Positions 1 through 7,362 of a DNA stretch of 64,000 nucleotides are shown piece by piece. The stretch covers positions 1 through 64,000 of the forward strand of contig NZ_JAIWNB010000037.1 of assembly GCF_020215705.1 (NCBI RefSeq), in the 5' to 3' direction. How positions within the stretch are numbered: the stretch's first letter is position 1; the number at the start of each line of letters is the position of its first letter. This stretch comes from Nonomuraea aurantiaca. Lineage in GTDB: Bacteria > Actinomycetota > Actinomycetes > Streptosporangiales > Streptosporangiaceae. The position numbers were made by a program, and so were the translations under genes. The notes below the pieces were generated by a model. The model was not told where the DNA came from and searched no databases. It saw nothing but the letters and a program-made list of their open reading frames with translations.

Positions 1-58
1 GTGGAAGCACGGTAACGTGTGGAGCTGACCGGTACTAATAGGCCGAGGACTTGACCAC
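1..58 (+). rRNA. 23S rRNA, 3' end (partial)
   Basis: The first bases match the conserved 3' terminal part of bacterial 23S rRNA, including the stretch around the conserved GGTACTAATAGGCCGAGG. Only the end of the gene lies in the window. The 3' boundary is estimated from the point where the sequence leaves the conserved helix and turns AT-rich. The 5S gene follows about 80 bases later, the normal order in a bacterial rrn operon. Confidence 0.93.
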
Positions 59-141
59 AAAGCTTTTCTTGCTCGCGTCCACTATGCGATTCTGAAACAA
101 CAAACACGCCTGGTTGGTTGTGTGTTTGACAGTTTCATAGG
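59..141 (+). other. 23S-5S spacer with processing stem
   Basis: This spacer contains complementary segments. TGAAAC and AAACAC on the left can pair with GTGTGTTT and GTTTCA on the right around a CTGGTTGGTT loop. By analogy with other rrn operons it is the likely processing stem that separates the 23S and 5S precursors. No tRNA is present in it. Confidence 0.5.
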
Positions 142-258
142 GTTACGGCGGTTATGGCGGGAAGGAAACACCCGGTTACATTCCGAACCCGGAAGTTAAG
201 CTTCCCAGCGCCGATGGTACTGCACTCGGGAGGGTGTGGGAGAGTAGGTCACCGCCGG
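142..258 (+). rRNA. rrf: 5S ribosomal RNA
   Basis: A segment of about 117 bases begins GTTACGGCGGTTATGGCGGG and ends with GTAGGTCACCGCCGG. The termini pair with each other as the 5S helix I (ACGGCGGT with ACCGCCGG). The internal CCGAACCCGGAAGTTAAG block is the universally conserved 5S loop B/C region. Ends are set from the terminal helix and may be off by a base or two. Confidence 0.95.
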
Positions 259-273
259 ACAATCTTTGATAGC

Positions 274-313
274 GGGAAAGGGCTCCACACGTGACGTGTG
301 GGGCCCTTTTCCC
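274..313 (+). terminator. rrn operon terminator
   Basis: A long hairpin 15 bases after the 5S gene: GGGAAA then GGGCTCCACACG, a TGA loop, then CGTGTGGGGCCC and TTTTCCC. The stem is nearly perfect and ends in a T run, so it should act as an intrinsic terminator for the rRNA operon. Confidence 0.85.
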
Positions 314-320
314 TGTGTTA

Positions 321-514
321 CGGGGGATTGCACGCCTTACGCGTGCGGCCCCCCTTTTTTTCTGCGTTGTACGGTGTATGGGTCTCACGCTTTGCCGCGT
401 GGGGCCCTTTCTTGCGTTATGGGGTTTGCGTTTTGGGGCCAGGTGAGTGGAAGGGTGGGTAGCGCGTGAGGACCGTTCACGGCCATGGGTCTGACGCCTT
501 GGTGCGTGGGGCCC
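321..514 (+). repeat. Three further hairpins related to the rrn terminator
   Basis: Downstream of the main terminator lie three more hairpins of similar design, at about 321-355, 380-408 and 487-514. Each right arm reads roughly GCGTG(G/C)GGCCC and is followed by a pyrimidine/T run and a TTGCG/TTACG-like tail. The copies at 380 and 487 are the closest to each other (GGGTCTCACGC versus GGGTCTGACGC). They look like degenerate duplicated terminators. The rest of the 428-base gap between the 5S gene and position 687 shows no gene. Confidence 0.55.
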
Positions 515-686
515 TTCTTACGTTTCCGGGCCTTGTAGGGTGCGGTCCCGCGAGTCGCGGGGCGGTCTGCTGGGCGGACGGCCAAGGGCGGGAGGGGGAC
601 CGCTTGGCCCTTGAGGCCTTTCTTGCGTTCCCGAGCCTCACACGAGTCGGCCTGATGGAGAGAGGGCGAAGGCGAAAGGGGGGACG

Positions 687-1187
687 ATGATGGAGTATCA
701 CGGGTGGGTGACCATCCGTCAGATGGCTCGCGCCGACCGCGGCTACGGCTACAACAGCCTCCTGGAGCAGCAGGCGGCCGACGACCATGACGGCCCCCTG
801 GAGCAGCAGGGGGCGCACGATGACGGCGACGATGGCCTCCTGGAGCGGCAGGTGGAGGAGATTCGTGCTTATCTGGCGCAACTTCCCGACTACGGCCTGA
901 TCGACCTGCGCTGGCTGAACGGTAGTCCCTCCTTGCACGTGGCCGGCCAGCCCAATCGGGACGGCGGCTGGAGCGACATCATCCTCGGGCTGTTCCAACG
1001 GATCGGCCAGATCGCGCCTGGCTCCTACGGGCTGCTCCACCTCTGGGACGACGAAGGCACTCACCCGAACGAGTTCCGCGTCTACCGACTCGTACGCGGC
1101 CGGCTGAGCGAGCACGCCGACACCCTGCTCTCTCCCACGATCCCGACCCTCGAGGACCCCGAACCGAATCCCGAGCCCGACTCCTGA
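687..1187 (+). CDS. Imm7-like immunity protein (orphan)
   Basis: The 166-residue product begins MMEYHGWVTIRQ and contains a conserved-looking core ending in LLHLWDDEG, FRVYRLVRGRL. The GW near the N terminus and this body resemble the Imm7 family, immunity proteins of polymorphic-toxin systems that neutralise a cognate toxin. That assignment is from memory of the family, so it is moderate. Residues about 26-54 are an inserted-looking acidic low-complexity segment with three LLEQQ/PLEQQ/LLERQ repeats. A GAGAGGGCGAAGGCGAAAGGGGGG purine stretch supplies the ribosome site. No toxin gene is seen nearby, so it may be an orphan or belong to a toxin elsewhere. Confidence 0.5.
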   Translation: MMEYHGWVTIRQMARADRGYGYNSLLEQQAADDHDGPLEQQGAHDDGDDGLLERQVEEIRAYLAQLPDYGLIDLRWLNGSPSLHVAGQPNRDGGWSDIILGLFQRIGQIAPGSYGLLHLWDDEGTHPNEFRVYRLVRGRLSEHADTLLSPTIPTLEDPEPNPEPDS

Positions 1188-1360
1188 CCCGAACCGGGCC
1201 TCGAACTGGACTCCTGGCCAGGGCTATCCGTCTGTCAGTAGGAGTTCGATGCCGATACAGAACTTGGGTGGACAGCAGATCGTGGTGTCCGTGCGAGCGA
1301 GACCGTGGTGTTGTGCGTGCGCAGGAACGCCAGCATCGTGGCGTCCGTGCGCCTACCTGA

Positions 1361-1935
1361 ATGACCCTTAGTAGCCAGTCATGTGAATTAAGTAAGGTTG
1401 GCGCGTACTTGCCTCGCCAGTGTTCAGTGGCGATCTATGAGCTGATGCGCGACACCGGCCGCCGCCCCTACGACATCGCCCAGGTGGAAGCGGACTGCCT
1501 GGAGAAGGACAGGGAGCATTGGCAGTTGCGCTGGGACAATGGCAAGGGCCTGCGCAACGGGCGACGGCTGCCGATCCCGGCCGCGACCGTGGCCACTGTC
1601 CACCACCTGACCTGGCTGGCCGTCCGCGCCACGATCGAGTTACCGAGTGGGTCGGAGGAGTTCCTGTTCTCGTCGGCCGGCGAGTTCGGGCGGGTGCGGC
1701 ACCTGGAGTCCCACCATATCTCGCCGATCATCCGGGCCTTCGACGATGAGGTCCCGCAACTGCTGGCCGAGGAGTTCGGCCTGGAGGCGCGGCGGGTGCC
1801 GTTCGACCGCTCGCTGATCTTCCCGTACGCCTTCCGGCACTCTTATCGCCAGCTGCACGCTGATGCGGAAGTGCCGATCGACGTGCTGCGGAGCTCATGG
1901 ATCACTGATCTAATGCAGACCACTTCAGCGTCTGG
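1361..1935 (+). pseudogene. Tyrosine recombinase (phage integrase) remnant
   Basis: Residues translated from about 1400 onward match the catalytic domain of tyrosine recombinases. There is an Arg-I box (RDTGRRPYDI), a body with SHHISPIIRAF, and the H-x-x-R box (PYAFRHSYRQLHAD). After VLR the expected ELMDH-R-SMQTT is broken: one base is missing near 1890 and an extra base comes a little later, giving SSWITDLMQTTS in this frame. The end with the nucleophilic Tyr is absent, as is the N-terminal core-binding domain. The translated tail past about 1935 runs into the neighbouring gene on the opposite strand and is not integrase-like. It is a decayed relic of a mobile element. Confidence 0.75.
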
Positions 1936-1955
1936 GCGGGGCCGTTCCGTCACCG

Positions 1956-2453
1956 TCAATCGACGTGTTGTTGCTCGGCGGCCGCGGCGTGGGCGGCGTC
2001 GAGGCGCTCGAACGGGCCTGGACCGTCGTGCGGCTTCGGCGGGGCGCCGAGGTGGCGGACGCGAAGCTCGTCCATGAGCTCCTCGATGAAGGCCGGACCC
2101 TCATCGCGCATGAGCTGCTGTCGACTCCGGAACTCGTCGCTGCCCGGGCGCCAGTCGAGGCCCCAGTTGCCGAGGGCGTAGATGATCGGAAGAGTCTGGA
2201 TACCGGCTTCAGTGAGGCTGTAGCGAGCGCGCTGCCCCCGCGCGGCGGTGCCGCGGGTGAGGATCCCCGCCTCGACGAGCCGCACGAGGCGGTCGGCGAG
2301 GATGTTCGAAGCGATGCCCTCGATCGAACCGGTGAGCAGCGCCCGAAAGTAGCGGCGGTCGCCGAAGATGACGTCGCGAAGCACGAGCAACGACCAGCGA
2401 TCTCCGAGCACCTCGACGGCGGCGTTGATCGGACACCCGGACCGTGGTTCCAC
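1956..2453 (-). CDS. HxlR-family transcriptional regulator
   Basis: A winged helix-turn-helix repressor of the HxlR/MarR-like type, about 165 residues. The signature is SGCPINAAVEVLGDRWSLLVLRD at residues 5-27, followed by the recognition helix region (SNILADRLVRLVEAGILTR) and the wing (RYSLTEAG). HxlR proteins typically bind as dimers and sense redox or electrophile stress through a conserved Cys near the N terminus, here in SGCPI. The GTG at 2453 is chosen because AGGAGG lies 5 bases upstream. The in-frame ATG at 2510 would lie inside the divergent operator. It is transcribed divergently from the reductase-like gene and probably represses it and itself. Confidence 0.87.
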   Translation of the reverse strand: MEPRSGCPINAAVEVLGDRWSLLVLRDVIFGDRRYFRALLTGSIEGIASNILADRLVRLVEAGILTRGTAARGQRARYSLTEAGIQTLPIIYALGNWGLDWRPGSDEFRSRQQLMRDEGPAFIEELMDELRVRHLGAPPKPHDGPGPFERLDAAHAAAAEQQHVD

Positions 2454-2463
2454 GATTCCCTCC

Positions 2464-2513
2464 TTGACAGGTATTTCGCCCTCAATATAGTAGTTGCAGA
2501 ATGCAAGCACTAT
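2464..2513 (+). promoter_or_regulatory. Promoter and HxlR-type operator
   Basis: A near-consensus promoter for the rightward gene: TTGACA at 2464-2469, a 16-base spacer and TATAGT at 2486-2491. Overlapping the -10 is an inverted repeat with 12-base arms, ATAGTAGTTGCA (2487-2498) and TGCAAGCACTAT (2502-2513), separated by GAA, with two mismatched pairs. Its shape resembles reported HxlR-family operators (TAGTAGTT/AACTACTA type). Binding there would block the rightward promoter. Confidence 0.75.
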
Positions 2514-2524
2514 GAGGAAGGGGG

Positions 2525-3124
2525 ATGATGGGCCGCTTCATTTATTCGATGAACGTGTCCCTCGACCTGCGGATCGAGCAAGTTCCTGGGGACAACGGCG
2601 CTGGCGAGTGGTTGCGCATCAGCGAGGAGCTGCACCGCGAGGCTAATGCCCAGACGCGGGAGCTCGCGCTCATGGTCCATGGTCGGCTCATCTACGAGAC
2701 GATGGAGGAGTACTGGCCACGGGCACGCGAGGACGCGTCGTTGCCGGACTACATGCGTGAGTACGGCGAGATCTGGACCGCCAAGCCCAAGGTGCTCGTC
2801 TCCCGCACCCGCCGCGGCGCCGATCACAACACCCGGATCATCGGCGGAGACGATGCGATCGAGCAACTCGCCGCCCTGCGGGCCGCGACCGACGGCAGCA
2901 TCAGTGTGGGCGGCGCGGCGCTCGCCACACAGCTGCTCCGGGCAGGGCTGCTCGACGAGCTGCTGCTCTGGACCCACCCGGCGATCCTCGGCTTCGGCAG
3001 GCCGCTGTTCGACGACTACGACATGCCGATCGAGCTCGATCTGCTCGAGCAGCGATCGTTCGAGCAGGGCGTCACGATGCATCGTTACGCCATCCAGAAT
3101 GCAAAGGAGGCGAGCTCATGCTGA
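2525..3124 (+). CDS. Dihydrofolate-reductase-like / RibD C-terminal domain protein
   Basis: The 199-residue protein has the RibD_C (DHFR-like NADPH-binding) fold. It begins MMGRFIYSMNVSLDL, has GRLIYETMEEYWP and ends with a G-G-A-A-L-A-T-Q-L-L helix (ISVGGAALATQLLRAGLLDEL) and a HPAILGFGRPLF motif. Many actinobacterial members are annotated as dihydrofolate reductase family proteins of unknown substrate. AGGAAGGGGG lies just upstream of the start. The stop overlaps the next ATG (ATGCTGA), so it is probably cotranslated with the metallo-hydrolase. Confidence 0.85.
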   Translation: MMGRFIYSMNVSLDLRIEQVPGDNGAGEWLRISEELHREANAQTRELALMVHGRLIYETMEEYWPRAREDASLPDYMREYGEIWTAKPKVLVSRTRRGADHNTRIIGGDDAIEQLAALRAATDGSISVGGAALATQLLRAGLLDELLLWTHPAILGFGRPLFDDYDMPIELDLLEQRSFEQGVTMHRYAIQNAKEASSC

Positions 3125-3948
3125 GGCGGGTCGCGGAGGGTGTCCTGGCCCACCAGAGTGAGTTGCTCCAGAACAACACCGTTGTCGTGCAAGGCCGGGC
3201 CGGCGTGTTGCTCGTTGACCCCGGGATCACGGGCGACGAGATGGTCGCCATCGCGGACGACCTTCGTAAGTTGGGCCAGTCCGTTGTGGCAGGCTTCTCG
3301 ACGCATCCTGATTGGGATCACGTGCTCTGGCACGCCAAGCTCGGCGAAGCTCCCCGTTACGGTACAGCCCGCTGCGCGGCTTATATGCGAGATCTGCTGT
3401 CGAACGCGGACTGGAAGGCCCGCGTCGCTGAGGGGCTGCCGCCGCAAATCGCTGAGGAGACGCCACTGGACCTGTTCGGCCTCATTACCGGCCTGCCTGC
3501 CGAAACTACGCAGATTCCGTGGGATGGCCCCAAGGTCCGGATCATCGAGCATCAGGCACATGCTCAGGGCCATGCGGCGCTACTGATCGAGGAACGCAGG
3601 GTTCTCGTCGTCGGCGACATGCTGTCTGATGTCTTGATTCCGATGCTCGATTTGAGCGCCGCTGACCCGATCGAGGACTACCTCGCCGCGCTGCGACTGC
3701 TCGAAGGCGTGGCAGGCGACGTCGATGTCTTCATCCCGGGTCACGGGTCCGTCGGCGGAGCTGAGCAGCTGCGCGCCCAGATCGACCAGGATCGGGCGTA
3801 CGTGCAGGCCCTGCGTGACCATCAGGTTGTCAATGACCCGCGGGTCGGTCCATCGGCCAAGCCCGGCTGGGAGTGGGTAAGCGACGTGCACAACGGACAA
3901 GCCCAGCGTCTCGCCCAAAGAAGCGAGCGCGACGGGGCGCCCCGCTAG
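3118..3948 (+). CDS. MBL-fold metallo-hydrolase
   Basis: A 276-residue metallo-beta-lactamase-fold protein. The metal-binding motif appears as STHPDWDHVLW at about residue 62 (H-x-x-x-D-H variant of HxHxDH). Downstream ligands are the His in HAQGHAALL, the Asp in VLVVGDMLSDV and the His in FIPGHGSVGG. The substrate cannot be read from sequence. It overlaps the preceding reductase gene by 7 bases, and both lie behind the HxlR-type operator, which suggests a small detoxification cassette. Confidence 0.88.
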   Translation: MLRRVAEGVLAHQSELLQNNTVVVQGRAGVLLVDPGITGDEMVAIADDLRKLGQSVVAGFSTHPDWDHVLWHAKLGEAPRYGTARCAAYMRDLLSNADWKARVAEGLPPQIAEETPLDLFGLITGLPAETTQIPWDGPKVRIIEHQAHAQGHAALLIEERRVLVVGDMLSDVLIPMLDLSAADPIEDYLAALRLLEGVAGDVDVFIPGHGSVGGAEQLRAQIDQDRAYVQALRDHQVVNDPRVGPSAKPGWEWVSDVHNGQAQRLAQRSERDGAPR

Positions 3949-4185
3949 CGATCGGTGTGCGACACAGCCCATCCGACGCCATCCACATCGGAACGGCCAG
4001 TGACGGTAAGAGGCGTCCGCCGGGCTCTTCAACGTGACTGACCGTTCGGTTGCTGCTCAAGCCCGGAAACCGACCCTGGGCGGCAGCTGACCGCCAGGGA
4101 AGCGCTCGAATCCTGGGTCTCCTGGTCTGAGAGCCTTGAACCGGGGAGAAAACGGGCGGCTGCCATCCGGCTACTGTTGATCCGC

Positions 4186-5105
4186 ATGACGCACACCGAG
4201 ATCCAGATCACCGCGGAGTTGGTGCGGGATCTGCTGCGTGATCAGCACCCCGACCTGGCCGATTACCCGGTGAAGCTCGGCGCGCGTGGCTGGGACAACC
4301 AGCTATGGCGGCTCGGCGACGACCTCGCCGTCCGGTTGCCCTGGGCGACGGAGGACGCGGACGTGCTGCTGCGGCAGGAATACACCTGGCTGCCGGATCT
4401 CGCCCCACGCCTTCCGCTGCCGGTTCCCGTTCCGCAGCGCCTCGGCGAGCCCTCCGCTCTGTTTCCGCGACCCTGGATCGTCACCACCTGGGTGCGGGGC
4501 GAGCCTGCCGACCGCGCCCCCGTCACGCGCGCCGAGGAGGCGGCCGACGCGTTGGCCGCTTCCTGACGGCTCTGCACCGACCCGCCCCCGACCAGGCGCC
4601 CGCCGGCCGCTTTGGCCGCGGAGGGTCGCTGGCCGACCACTCCGAGAGGTTCGCCAAGCAGTTCGCCTCGGCCACCGAGCTGGGGCTGATCCCCGACCCG
4701 GACGCCGTCCGCGCGATCTGGGACGATGCCGCCGCCGCGCCTGGCTGGACAGGCCCGGCGCTATGGCTCCACAGCGACCTGCATCCGGCCAACGTCCTCA
4801 CTGCTGACGGCACCATCTGCGGCGTGATCGACTTCGGCGACGTCTGCGCCGGCGATCCGGCCGCAGACCTCGCCGCCGCCTGGAATCTGCTGCCGGATGG
4901 CGCTGCCGACCGCTTCCATGCCGCCTACCAGCCGGCCCCGGACGCCGCGACCCTGCGCCGCGCTCGCGGATGGGCGGCGGGGCAGGCGCTCGGAGGCATC
5001 CTCATCGGAGAGGCCGGCGTCCGCGGCCGCCCAGGCGGCAAGGCCACGTGGGGCCCACCCGCCCACGCCGCACTGCGACGCCTCACCGCAACGGCCCATC
5101 GCTGA
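4186..5105 (+). pseudogene. Aminoglycoside-phosphotransferase-like gene, frameshifted
   Basis: Two frames together give one APH/kinase-fold protein. The first part (4186-4566) carries the N-lobe: KLGARGWDNQLWRLGDDLAVRLP and a hinge IVTTWVRGEPA. It stops at ALAAS. The second frame resumes immediately with FLTALHRPAPDQAP and holds the catalytic loop LHSDLHPANVL and the metal-binding GVIDFGDVCAGDPA. One extra base near 4557-4563 explains the break, so this is a recent pseudogene or a sequencing error. The start was put at the ATG at 4186; a TTG at 4177 is possible. Such proteins phosphorylate aminoglycosides or other small molecules. Confidence 0.8.
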
Positions 5106-5658
5106 TCGATCGCCTCTCCACACGCTCGAATACCTTCGCGCCGACTCCGCCGCGATCGGCATGCTGGGTCCACTTGCCTGACGTGGCCTGCCAGACCTCC
5201 AGGCGGCTGGGCAGCCAGTTTGCTTGACGACCCTAGATAGCGTGGTCCGTGCGTCGGCATTGTGGTGGCCGGGCGTTGGCCGGCCAGCTGTCGAGTCCAG
5301 GACGTGCACGACGATCTGCTGCGAGTTGTCGGTGCTCGCTGCTCGTGTGCTCGGTGCTCTTGGCGACGACGCGCGACGCCGATCCTGTGGCCGCGCTCGC
5401 GGCTCGTGCTCGCCCTGGCCAGGTCGCGGGCCGCCAGGCGATCGTCCCGCAGGTGCCAGGCCGACCTACAGGGCCAGGCCGGTCCCACTGGGCGAGGCCG
5501 CCCCCGGCGAGGCCGCCCCACTGGGCGAGGCCGCCCCACTGGGCGAGGCCGCCCCACAGGGTTTGCTGAACGGGACACCTGTGACGCTGACCTGGTCTCC
5601 CAAACTGGGCACTACTGGCCACTAGCGTCACATCAGTACCATTCGTGATAATTCACGA
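5106..5658. other. Gene-free interval with repeats
   Basis: No convincing gene is seen in these 553 bases. Open frames here are compositionally biased and unlike known proteins. The interval contains a GC-rich minisatellite at 5471-5558 and an 8-bp inverted repeat GTGACGCT (5581-5588) / AGCGTCAC (5624-5631). A perfect palindrome at its right end overlaps the start of the next gene. Confidence 0.6.
5471..5558 (+). repeat. 18-base tandem repeat
   Basis: Four to five tandem units of about 18 bases (GGGCGAGGCCGCCCCACT). The last two are nearly identical, one is shortened to 16, and the first is diverged. Each unit is itself partly palindromic (GGGCGAGGCCGCCC). Confidence 0.8.
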
Positions 5659-5663
5659 ATGGT
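5638..5663 (+). promoter_or_regulatory. Perfect palindrome over -10 and start codon
   Basis: ACCATTCGTGA (5638-5648) and TCACGAATGGT (5653-5663) are perfect 11-bp arms around TAAT. The centre provides a GATAAT -10-like hexamer at 5647-5652, and the ATG of the next gene (5659) lies in the right arm. This geometry fits a leaderless transcript with an operator covering the promoter. An RNA hairpin masking the start is the alternative. Confidence 0.6.
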
Positions 5664-6609
5664 GGCGGGCAGAGGCGTTGGGGGGTTCTCCCGCGTGGCC
5701 TTAGCGGGGATCCTCCTGCTGGTCTTGGCCGTCTGGCCGGCGCCTCAGCGAGAGCCGGTCCAGCGCCCGGCCGCCTTCCACCAGCAGGCCCCGATCCTGC
5801 TTCAGCAGCAGGCACTGGTCGAAGCCCTCGCGCCGGTGAAGCATCGCGAGAAGCCCAAGCCGGAGCCGCCGATCGCAGCTAAGAAGATCACCAAGCGGCT
5901 CGATCAGTACCTGGCCGGACGTCCGGGTCCCGTCACGGCCATGGTGAAAGATCTCACCACCGGGCGTCTCTACCGTTATCACCGCAACGAACGGCTGATC
6001 ACCGCGAGCACCGCCAAAGTGCAGATCCTCATGGCGCTCCTCCTCAAGACCCCCTGGCACAAGCTCTCGAAGGCCACCAGGCGCGACGCCGACCTCATGA
6101 TCCGCTACAGCGACAACCACGCCGCCGACCGTCTCTGGCTGCGCATCGGCGGGGCCGCCGGATTCACGAAGGCGGGCGAGAAGTTCGGGCTCCGCCACAC
6201 TCAGGGGGTTCCGGGTGACTGCGTCGACCTGTACTGCTGGGGCATCACCGGCACCTCGGCCGAAGACCAGGTGCGGCTGATGAAGGCCCTCGTGTCGGCC
6301 AAGAGCCCGCTCCGGGCCAAGGACCGTGCGCAGGTGCTCAGGCTGATGGGCAAGGTGATCGACGGCCAGGACTGGGGCGTGAGCGCCGCCAAGTGCAAGG
6401 GTGACCGTGTCGCCCTGAAGAACGGCTGGCTGAAGCGCGTGTCCACCAAGCGCTGGGCCATCGTCAGCGTCGGCCTCATCCGCGGCCACGGCCATGACTA
6501 CGCGCTGGCCGTACTGACCGAGAACAACGCCGACACCGGCCAGGGCATCGCGACCGTGCAGGGCGTGGCCGAGCGGATCATGAAATCTTTCCGGTCGTGC
6601 CACGCCTGA
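5659..6609 (+). CDS. Secreted class A beta-lactamase-like serine hydrolase
   Basis: 316 residues with an N-terminal hydrophobic anchor or signal (VALAGILLLVLAVW, residues 14-27). The fold motifs of penicillin-recognising serine hydrolases follow in order: S-x-x-K as ITASTAKVQIL, S-D-N as IRYSDNHAADRL, and K-[TS]-G as LKNGWLKR, where Asn replaces Thr/Ser. Actinomycetes carry many such proteins acting as beta-lactamase-like or peptidoglycan-directed hydrolases. The changed KNG box makes true beta-lactamase activity uncertain. It is probably leaderless, from the palindromic promoter at its start. Confidence 0.82.
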   Translation: MVAGRGVGGFSRVALAGILLLVLAVWPAPQREPVQRPAAFHQQAPILLQQQALVEALAPVKHREKPKPEPPIAAKKITKRLDQYLAGRPGPVTAMVKDLTTGRLYRYHRNERLITASTAKVQILMALLLKTPWHKLSKATRRDADLMIRYSDNHAADRLWLRIGGAAGFTKAGEKFGLRHTQGVPGDCVDLYCWGITGTSAEDQVRLMKALVSAKSPLRAKDRAQVLRLMGKVIDGQDWGVSAAKCKGDRVALKNGWLKRVSTKRWAIVSVGLIRGHGHDYALAVLTENNADTGQGIATVQGVAERIMKSFRSCHA

Positions 6610-6639
6610 CCGCACGGGGTCATACAGGGCCGAGCAGGG

Positions 6640-7362
6640 TCACACAGAGCCGGAGGGGGCGGGGGCGACCAAACGGTAGCCCACGCCGCGGACCGTCTGG
6701 ATCAGTGCGTCCTCGTCGTCGCCCAGCCGGGCCCGCAGCCGCTTGACGTGTACCGCGATCGTATTCGTCGAGGTGCTGGACACCGTGTGCCACACATGCC
6801 GCATGATCTGCTCCCGTGTGACCGTGCGGTTCGCGTTGCGCATCAGATACTGCAGCAGCTCGAACTCGCGCAGCGGCAGGTGCACGACCCGTCCGTCCAC
6901 CCGTACCTGGTAGGCCTGGGCGTCGAGTTCGACGCCGCCCACGACCAGCACCTCGCGGCCCTCCGGGGAGGCCGCGTGGATGAACGGCAATAACTCCGGC
7001 ACCCGGTACGGCCTGGCCACGCAGGCGACGGCACCGGCGGCGAGCGCCTGTACAGCCTGCTCGGCGTGCCCCTCTCCGACGCCGAGCAGAACGGGCACGG
7101 CCCGCGAGAGCCGTACCGCCCGTACGAAGTCGACGGCGCCGATGACCGGCAGCGTGGCCGACACGAGTACCACGTCAGGCTGCAGCGCCCCGGCCTGGAT
7201 CAGGCCCTGGGCGCCGTCGGGGACGCCGGTGACCGAGACGCCCTCGCGTTCGAGGGCGGTGGCCACGTCCTCCACGACCCCGTTGTCCGGGTCCGCGATG
7301 AGCAGGATGGGCTTCGTCCTCGTGTCCCCGTTCACACTGGATGCCGCCTGCTGGTGGATCAT
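6640..7362 (-). CDS. Winged-helix response-regulator-like protein with degenerate receiver, pst operon
   Basis: About 240 residues: a receiver-like domain (about 15-125) and an OmpR/PhoB-type winged helix (about 140-235, with LREFELLQYLMRNANRTVTRE and VHVKRLRARLGDD, VRGVGYRL). The receiver is atypical. Where the phosphoacceptor Asp should be, the sequence reads VVLVSATLP (Ser), the conserved Lys is Arg (ARPYRVPELL), and the acidic pocket is only ADPD. It therefore probably works without phosphorylation. Its ATG overlaps the stop of pstB (ATGA), making it the last gene of the phosphate-transport operon and a likely local regulator of it. Confidence 0.85.
   Translation of the reverse strand: MIHQQAASSVNGDTRTKPILLIADPDNGVVEDVATALEREGVSVTGVPDGAQGLIQAGALQPDVVLVSATLPVIGAVDFVRAVRLSRAVPVLLGVGEGHAEQAVQALAAGAVACVARPYRVPELLPFIHAASPEGREVLVVGGVELDAQAYQVRVDGRVVHLPLREFELLQYLMRNANRTVTREQIMRHVWHTVSSTSTNTIAVHVKRLRARLGDDEDALIQTVRGVGYRLVAPAPSGSV

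Noticed and set aside
5224..5625. Several overlapping frames in the 5.1-5.6 kb interval
   Set aside because: They are driven by the GC-rich minisatellite and lack ribosome sites or recognisable domains. Frames are open on both strands equally.
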